From NCBI GenBank assembly GCA_015143295.1, contig CM026559.1, positions 19,482,826-19,546,825 of the forward strand: a stretch of 64,000 bases of DNA, written 5' to 3'. The notes beneath the pieces were generated by a model, which saw nothing but the letters and a program-made list of their open reading frames with translations, was not told the origin of the DNA and ran no database searches. The stretch is from Tetracentron sinense (lineage: Eukaryota > Streptophyta > Magnoliopsida > Trochodendrales > Trochodendraceae). Of the stretch, positions 57,961-64,000 are shown piece after piece (the stretch's first letter is position 1; each line of letters starts with the position of its first letter). The translations under genes and the position numbers were made by a program.

Positions 57961-58482
57961 GATCTTAGGGGGAGAAGATCAAGCTGAGTTGTTGAGGGGG
58001 AGTTTATGCTTTATATTTCTATCTTGTTCCCCGCTCTTTAGTCCCCTCATTGTCTGCATTTCCTTGGTTGTACTGTGATTGCCATCATATTTCACATGTG
58101 GTAAATTATTATATTTTTTGGGATATTGGCTTCCTACCTACCTTTGGAAATTGTGCCAAAAAGGGGGAGAATGTTAGGGTAGTATGTCCCTAGTTCAGTA
58201 CATTCCTTGCTTTACCCGTGGTTACTTATTTTCATATTCCACACATGCTTCACTGGGTGTCTTGTTTATGAGCATGTGCAGGTGCAAGATTGCAGTAGAT
58301 AGATTTTACTTGATAAAGATTTTACTTGACAAGAGCTTAAGTGTCTTAATTTAAGATGATTTTTCAATTGATGTAATGGAAGAGTGTTGGAGTCATGTAA
58401 TGTCCTAATTCACCGTTTTGATGTGTTTGGGAGAGTTTGTGTCAAGTCATTTACTTCAGTTTGGTTTTACCATGGAATTGCC

Positions 58483-58494
58483 AAAGGGGGAGAT
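58483..58494 (+). other. Polypurine tract of SIRE-2
   Basis: AAAGGGGGAGAT directly precedes TGTAAAGTCC, the LTR start. Confidence 0.85.
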
Positions 58495-59400
58495 TGTAAA
58501 GTCCATGTTTTTTGTGTTGGCATATTCCGGTGTCAAAACAAATGAGTCTAGGTGTGTACAGAGGGTCAACCTTGATATGCCTATTTTGAGCTTTTGGCAA
58601 CTTCTAAACTGGGTTTTTGAGTTCCCTATATGTGGTGATCACCTCTAGTTCGTGGAGGACAACTTTGGGGGAGTATATAGAGGGTTTTTAACTCCTTTTA
58701 GAGTTCATAAAAACTCTAGAATCTTATTGTTCTCCACCCCTTCTTATTTGGTCTTTCAACCTAGAGATTGCAAACCTAAAGCTTCATATTTGCTTGCTTG
58801 GACTTGTCCATTGAAGGAGTCCATCTAGGTGTTGATTTCTATCAAACCATCAACCCCTTTTGGATAGAACAACTTGGCTGGAGTTTTCCGGATCCTTTGT
58901 GAAGGAGATCGATTCGAGAAGGATCGTGGAAGTGTGATTTGGTCGGTGGAATCCGAAGCTATCATTGACAGAGATCGATCGAAAGATCATGGACTATTTT
59001 TGAGACACAGAGAAGTACTAGCGGCTGCGGTTGATCACAGGACTTGAGAGTACGTGATGACTTTTCAAGGTGTGGAGGACTAAGAAATGAAGGATCGTAG
59101 TGTCGAGTCCGAATGAGTCAAGTTTGAGTCTTGTAAGTTCTTGTTTACTTTGTCTTAGTAGATTCTCACGGCTGGACTAGGTCCTATGGTTTTTCCCAAA
59201 AGGGTTTCCACGTAAAAATCCTTGTGTTATGGTTTGATTATTTTTCCTATTTCCGCACTTAAATTCATCATCCCTTAACTTAATAACTTAAACATTAAAT
59301 TATTAAGGGTAGATAGACTTTTAGGGAAATCGAACCATCCCCTTTTGGATTTGTGAATTCTTCACTCAAACATAGATTTGAGATTCACCGAAATTTTTCA
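58495..59400 (+). repeat. SIRE-2 3' LTR
   Basis: 906 bp, TGTAAAGTCCATG to AATTTTTCA. It is homologous to the SIRE-1 LTR read in the opposite direction, but about 0.5 kb shorter: it lacks most of the segment that carries the AGGGTCGACCCT palindromes there. The two LTRs are in opposite orientation and belong to different insertions. Confidence 0.85.
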
Positions 59401-59706
59401 CCTATTGATGCATCACTGGCCCAAAAGGCTGAGTTGGAGCTGTCGCACCCCAAAACCCACCCTAGGAGTTAGAGTGAATCTTGGACGAGACTTGACATTA
59501 CTTGACAAACCATCCTGCAAAACAGAGTCAGAGCGCACATAGCGGAAGCAAATGCATGATACAGTGGAAGCAAAATATCTATCTTGTCTATATATAATCA
59601 ATTATCTCAAGTTATATACAATATCCAAAAGACAAGGTGGACATGCCCACCATAAAATATTCATGTATAACCCTCTTACCCACGCTCGATGTCTACTAAA
59701 CAAAAC

Positions 59707-59841
59707 CTAACTAGGCCAATAGTCCCCATCAGCAGGTTGAGGATCCTCCTGAGGTATCTCTTCGATGTACTCTTCTTCCTCCCATGGACCGGGAGCACAT
59801 ATATCAAAAGGAGCAGTTGCTCCACTAGTACCTACTAACAT
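59707..59841 (-). CDS. Conserved LTR reading frame, 44-residue form (Gy-9)
   Basis: Minus-strand ATG at 59841-59839 to TAG at 59709-59707. It starts MLVGTSGATAPFDIC, carries PGPWEEEEYIEE, then a longer acidic tail with YWPS at the end. In a very diverged LTR the motif and the codon phase after the AG-GT junction are kept, while length changes by whole codons. Function unknown. Confidence 0.42.
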   Translation of the reverse strand: MLVGTSGATAPFDICAPGPWEEEEYIEEIPQEDPQPADGDYWPS

Positions 59842-61177
59842 CAAAAGTACGACTGAGCATAGAGTACTCAGTGGGTACCTACGACTAACCAACAAGTCAT
59901 GGAAGCAGAGTAAGGAGTACAATAAATATTAAACAGAACAACAACCAATTTAATATTCATGCATGCTTGAAATCATGATCACTAAAACATCGGTAAATGA
60001 TCATGTACTTTTCTTGCCTTGTTACTTAAGTTTTAAATCATATTTTCATGCTTGGGAAAAAAAACTTGTCTAGTTACTTGTCTTGTCATGTCTTATTCTT
60101 TTCTTGTACTTGTGAAAACTTGCTTGCATGAACATGAATGCAAATGCATGTATGCTTGTCATGACATGATATGCATATGCTTGCTTGAAATTAAACGTGC
60201 TTGCTTGTCATGCATGCTTGGGATGTTAGTACCATTGAACGATTTGAAGTCGGGACTATAAACTCCCTTCATTGAACATGTCAAACTACTTGAAGTCGGG
60301 AGTATAAACTCCCTTCTACTAAAATGCAATAGAAGCAACTTGAAGTCAAGTGCAAATACCCTTCATGGAAACATGCATGCTTGAAAGGCGCACTAACATC
60401 TTGCTTTTCATTGTGAAAAAAGAGATAGGACATATCCAAGGATATGCCCTGCCTTCTTACCAACCCTTACGTTTGGCTTTGTCATGGTGTTCGTGACTCG
60501 AGTCATTTTATTCTTGTTTTCTTGAAATTAAAACTCAGTGTTCATGCTTGAAAAACCCTAATTCATGATCTACAAGTTGTGCTCGTGGGCTCGTGTACAA
60601 TTCAAACCTGGAATAATTGAATATAGCATTTCAAGGCAACAATTAATTAAAAGCAAGTACATCTACCACCATTATGCGATTCTAGAAAGCGAGCAAATCT
60701 ACAATCATGCAATTCTAGAAAGTGAGTAAAGTTTATTTCATTCAACATATCAAGTATGTTTATTATGAATAAAATGTCCTTTTCATTTTCTCTTCACATT
60801 TCAACCATCCATAGCATCCATCATTCAAGTTCATCATCTATTCACGGGATTCATCGCATATCATGTAAACATTTACAGAAATGTAAGAAAATTAGAGCAT
60901 ACAAGTAATAAAGGAAAGAAAAGATGAAAAATTGGGGAATAGAGGTACCGACCTTCAAATGAGTGAGGGAAACCCTCCAAAAACATGTGTGGAGTCGCTA
61001 TCGAGCTTGGAGGAGGTGCTCCTCGCTTGCCATGCCTTGGATTTGAATAATTGAAGGATATAGGAGTGATCTCTCTCAAGAATGAGAACCCTCTCTTGAA
61101 ATCTCTCTTCTTCCTTTCTCAATCTCCTAAGGGTTTTCTCTAGGTTTAGGGTAAACCAAAACCCCCCAAAGTAACCC

Positions 61178-61190
61178 CTTATTTATAGGC
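61178..61190 (-). promoter_or_regulatory. TATA box of Gy-9 LTR
   Basis: On the minus strand CCTTTGCCTATAAATAAGG matches the Gy-1 context CCTTTGCCTATAAATAGG and lies at the same place relative to palindromes and leader. Confidence 0.6.
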
Positions 61191-62035
61191 AAAGGGTGGA
61201 AACCCTAAAAATCCCGAATAAAAATTTTGTGTTCGCGACCTACGATCGGTCGTAGGTTTCTACAATTGATCGTAAATCTTCTACGATCGGTCGTAAATAT
61301 TACAGAGAGTTTGAACCATTTTTTGAATTCTACGATCGATTGTAACTCACATACGATCGTTCGTAGGGTCTGTACGATCGTTTATAAATCTGACAGTAAA
61401 TTTCCAGATTTTACCTACTTTGGTATTTCGGCCATAACTTTTGACTCGTTCGTCGGATTTTGAAGATTCAACTTGCGTTGGACTCGTCATTCGAAAAAGA
61501 ATATTTCTACCATTTTAGAATCTTCCAATTCTACTTTATTCATAGAACAAATTGCCCCTAAAGCGGACTGATCTGTAAATGGAATTCAGTAACCCGGATT
61601 TCAATAGATCCAACTTCAGAAATCCAACTTTTTAAATCAAGAAAAAGACCTTAAGGCTTTAATACATGTCAAAAATTTCCAGGGTGCTATAGGAGCAATG
61701 GGAGAGGTTCAATCAGATGACCAAGTGTTACATACTAGCTTCAATGTCTAACATTTTGCAAAGCCAGCATGAACACATGGATAAGGCTTCTGACATTTTG
61801 TAAAACCAGCATGAGATGTTTGGTGAGGAAAATAGGTCAGCTTGACAAGTAAAGTTGAAAACCCTAGTTAAAACCATGATGGCTAAGGGAACTCCAGTCC
61901 GAGTGCACATCATAAAGATGATGGGCTTATTGAATGAGCTGGAAATTCTTGGTTGAGGGATGGATGTCATCACTCAGGTTCACACTATTCTGCAGTCACT
62001 CCCTTCATCCTTCAATTTGTTCGTGTTTGATGCCC

Positions 62036-64000
62036 AGATGGACCCTAGAGTGGGTGAATAGGGTTTATAGCAAATTAAAAATGTTCTAAGTGATTTTAGC
62101 GGAAATAAAAATTTATCACAACAACTACCAAGTAAAATCAGAGATAATAAATAGAGAGAGAGGTAAAGATACCAGACACTGAAGATGTTATCGGGGTTCA
62201 GCAACATGCCTACGTCCCCGCCTTTAAGCTTTCCCACTTCAAGGACTTTCACACGATTCACTAATCATACTCTTCTTTTCTAGCAGAGAGAAAGCCTACA
62301 ATCCATTTCCAAGCTCAGGAAAAACCTCTATAATCCTTTTGATAGGCTCAGGAATAACCTCTTCAAGAGAGACTCTCTTTTGGATACACGAGAACTCTCT
62401 TCTCAAAGTAGTGCAAGAATCCCTGATTCTTGAGTTTCAGAAAATTACAAAAATTTATTGGATATTTAATCCGAATTGAAGGCTCCTAATTTGAGCTAGA
62501 TAGGAATTGAATACAAGGCTGACAATCTCTCAAGATGGATTGGAATTGAATGCTCAATGAGTGAGGGATTGGGTTTCAAGATATTAAATGCAAAAATAGA
62601 GTATTGATTGCTAGAAGTTGTTGAGTGATGAATGATCAATAAAATAGTGTAATAATCTCTAGAATTCTCTATTTTGATCATAAATCAACTTTATTTATAG
62701 TTGGGCAATCAATATGGCTGTTGGGGGAGCATTATATGCGAGCTAGCCGTTTAAAACTAGTTGTCATAGGTTTTTCCCGCAGACACTCGTCAAAGAGTGA
62801 GAGTAATTTGGGTCTGCGTCGTCGATGAGTGGAGACAGAAGTAATTGCTTCATTTTCCTGTCACCCACTAGTTGACGAGTCCCTTGTACTCATTGACGAG
62901 TTCACTGAAATTTTTTAGTAAGCTCATCTCAATGAGACCAAAAAGATGGGAAACATGCTAGGACGCTTAGGCAATCAATTTAATATTAGTTTAATCATTT
63001 TTAGGGCCTTAGAATGTTGTCCAAATTATACTAGGTCTCCTAGGGTCTACCTAGGTAGTCTTTGAGCAATTTCATTCCAATGTCTTGAGGACTTTTACAA
63101 GGTCCTAGACACTTCAACTTAGACACTAGTCTTCATAGAGAGATGATCTTCAATCTTGATTTGAGAAGCTCTACTCTTGATGGATCTTCATGAATTGTCT
63201 TTGAGCTCTTGGGGCTTCTTAGAAGAACTAGCACTTGAACTTTGACCTTGATTACTTTAAATTGATTTTAGCTCTTCAATTCTCCATATCTTGAATTTTG
63301 ATTTGAATGGACTTCTTCTCTGAAATTTCACATACTCAATCGAAATATTGGTACATCAAGAGTCATTTCATTATTGTGTCATCATTAGAACTAGTAAGGG
63401 TACATAGAGTTGTAACCTTGAGGCTAACAATCTCTCATTTTTTATGATGACATAATAATGTGAATGACCTTGGGATGAGCTCCCCAACACTATATGTATT
63501 CTTATAAATAGTGAGAGTAGCTCCCCCTCAACATGTACAAAAATTTCAGAATTCAAATATTTAGAGCATATGTCATATCTTTCAATAATAAGTCAAAAGT
63601 CATTTTGTTTTGAATTATGGAATCAAGAGAAGTTCCATGTACAAGATTTTCAATTGATTTTAGAATTTTGATTGTTTTCAAAACCAAAAAAAATATAAGC
63701 ATACACAATCATACACATACACATTCACATTTTCTCCCCCTTGGCAACATCAAAAAAAATAATAAAGAGATGGAAAGAAAAGTGAATTGGATTTCATAGA
63801 AGATCATCAAAAGTTCATACAAAGTCAGTCATTACATGAAAAGAGAAAAAAAATCACAAGAACAAAATAAAGCAAATCATGATAAGTCTTCATCAGAGCT
63901 TCTGCCTTTTGTTAGGCCTGTCCAGCTTGGAGGTAGGCTTCTTTAGTTTGGTAGTCTTGGACAAGTCTTATGATGAGTCAGACGAATCTGAAGATGAAAT
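62036..64000 (-). mobile_element. SIRE-3: 3' end of a SIRE-like Ty1/copia element
   Basis: An LTR from about 62036 to 63427 (left end placed only to within about 10 bp) is followed on the right by a purine tract and 3' internal sequence running off the window. The plus-strand phrases GGGTGAATAGGGTTTATAGC near the left end and CTCCCCCTTGGCAACATC in the internal part are typical of reverse-read SIRE-like LTRs and purine tracts of plants. C-rich blocks at 63430, 63512 and 63733 are repeated purine tracts on the element strand. Near 63880-64000 the minus strand reads like a Ser/Asp-rich tail followed by KTTKLKKPTSKLDRP, a low-complexity end of a polyprotein or env-like frame. No complete frame is present. 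Confidence 0.7.

Larger units (their letters stand above)
54681..57961 (-). mobile_element. Gy-8: 3' part of a Ty3/gypsy chromovirus
   Basis: 3' LTR 54681-56797, purine tract (about 56798-56810), integrase C-terminus with chromodomain (about 56880-57430), and pieces of integrase N-terminal region and RNase H (about 57430-57960). Gag, protease, RT and the 5' LTR are missing; the right side joins SIRE-2 abruptly. The LTR start is shortened. Same clade as the others but a separate subfamily, sharing its U3 palindromes (GGTCGACCGG type) with Gy-7. Broken, with large parts gone. Confidence 0.85.
57962..59400 (+). mobile_element. SIRE-2: 3' end of a SIRE/Maximus-like Ty1/copia element
   Basis: 533 bp of non-coding internal sequence with several G-rich purine tracts (near 57968, 57996, 58161 and the one at 58483-58494), then an LTR 58495-59400. 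The left end joins Gy-8 abruptly. Repeated purine tracts in a long 3' untranslated part are usual in SIRE-like elements. The right end abuts a copia gag scrap at 59401. Confidence 0.75.
59441..61691 (-). mobile_element. Gy-9: solo LTR of a Ty3/gypsy element
   Basis: A single 2251-bp LTR starting TGTCGCACCCC on the plus strand and flanked by perfect 5-bp duplications GGAGC (59436-59440 and 61692-61696). It is the most diverged gypsy LTR in the window. Parts on the minus strand: U3 block (near 61430-61500), palindromes of TACGATCGGTCGTA type (61237-61385), TATA box CCTATAAATAAGG (about 61178-61190), donor-like site (GT at 60952-60951), a repeat zone with GAAGTCGGGA and AACTCCCTTC (60240-60330), hairpin (59852-59872), 44-residue frame. 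No internal region adjoins it. Confidence 0.93.
59401..62035 (+). pseudogene. Ty1/copia gag fragment, split by Gy-9
   Basis: 59401-59440 and 61697-~62035 together cover a UBN2-type copia gag region. Recognisable stretches are DASLAQKAELE (left) and, on the right, RVHIIKMMGLLNELEIL near 61905-61955 and LQSLPSSFN near 61990-62020. Only gag is present; the rest of the element is missing. Several breaks. Its position directly after the SIRE-2 LTR suggests SIRE-2 inserted into it. Confidence 0.75.

Noticed and set aside
41961-59400. Foldback transposon with inverted ends
   Set aside because: The inverted ends are LTRs of SIRE-like elements with their own primer site or purine tract, so two LTR insertions explain them better.

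Overview
This window looks like gene-poor, repeat-saturated nuclear DNA of a flowering plant. No host protein gene, tRNA gene or rRNA gene could be supported. Nearly every base belongs to long-terminal-repeat (LTR) retrotransposons. The evidence is initiator-Met-tRNA-type primer sites (TGGTATCAGAGC), purine tracts beside LTR starts, chromodomain-bearing Ty3/gypsy polyproteins of Tekay/Del type, Ty1/copia-type purine tracts, and several exact or near-exact 5-bp target duplications. All elements are treated here as fossils. Labels (Gy, Cp, SIRE) are local to this report.

Layout. 1-15419 is Cp-A, a minus-strand coding-poor Ty1/copia-like element whose left end lies outside the window. A young chromovirus, Gy-1 (2281-11127, plus), sits inside it. 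Cp-A itself interrupts an older chromovirus, Gy-2, of which 15420-~17715 is visible. Gy-2 runs through a compound LTR (16168-19676) into Gy-3 (plus, ~17716-41909). The 3' LTR of Gy-3 is split by solo LTR Gy-4 (25983-28251, minus) and by Cp-B (28425-41080, minus), a complete relative of Cp-A. One LTR of Cp-B in turn holds solo LTR Gy-5 (36049-38911, minus). From 41910 a SIRE-like copia LTR (SIRE-1, minus) is split by a complete but decayed chromovirus, Gy-6 (42062-51698, minus), and ends at 53029. Next come an LTR scrap (Gy-7), an unassigned AT-rich stretch, partial chromovirus Gy-8 (54681-57961, minus), the 3' end of a plus-strand SIRE-like copy (SIRE-2, to 59400), a Ty1/copia gag scrap split by solo LTR Gy-9 (59441-61691, minus), and the 3' end of another SIRE-like copy (SIRE-3, minus) to the window edge.

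The main observation is the shared anatomy of the Ty3/gypsy LTRs, although their sequences are otherwise very different. In element orientation each has a conserved upstream (U3) block, then a position-conserved but sequence-variable array of short CpG-containing palindromes. A TATA box and leader follow, then a GT-bounded donor-like site and a second variable minisatellite zone. Last come a strongly conserved hairpin, a CAG-GT junction and a small acidic reading frame of about 39-46 residues. The frame carries the motif PFD[VIL]C-x3-PW[VE]EEEY and can be read in every full LTR here. This LTR-borne frame, its hairpin and the swapping palindrome arrays are the best candidates for something undescribed.

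Insertion order read from nesting: SIRE-1 before Gy-2/Gy-3; Gy-2/Gy-3 before Cp-A, Cp-B and Gy-4; Cp-A before Gy-1; Cp-B before Gy-5; SIRE-1 before Gy-6; the copia gag scrap before Gy-9. All distances between copies were judged by eye, not computed.
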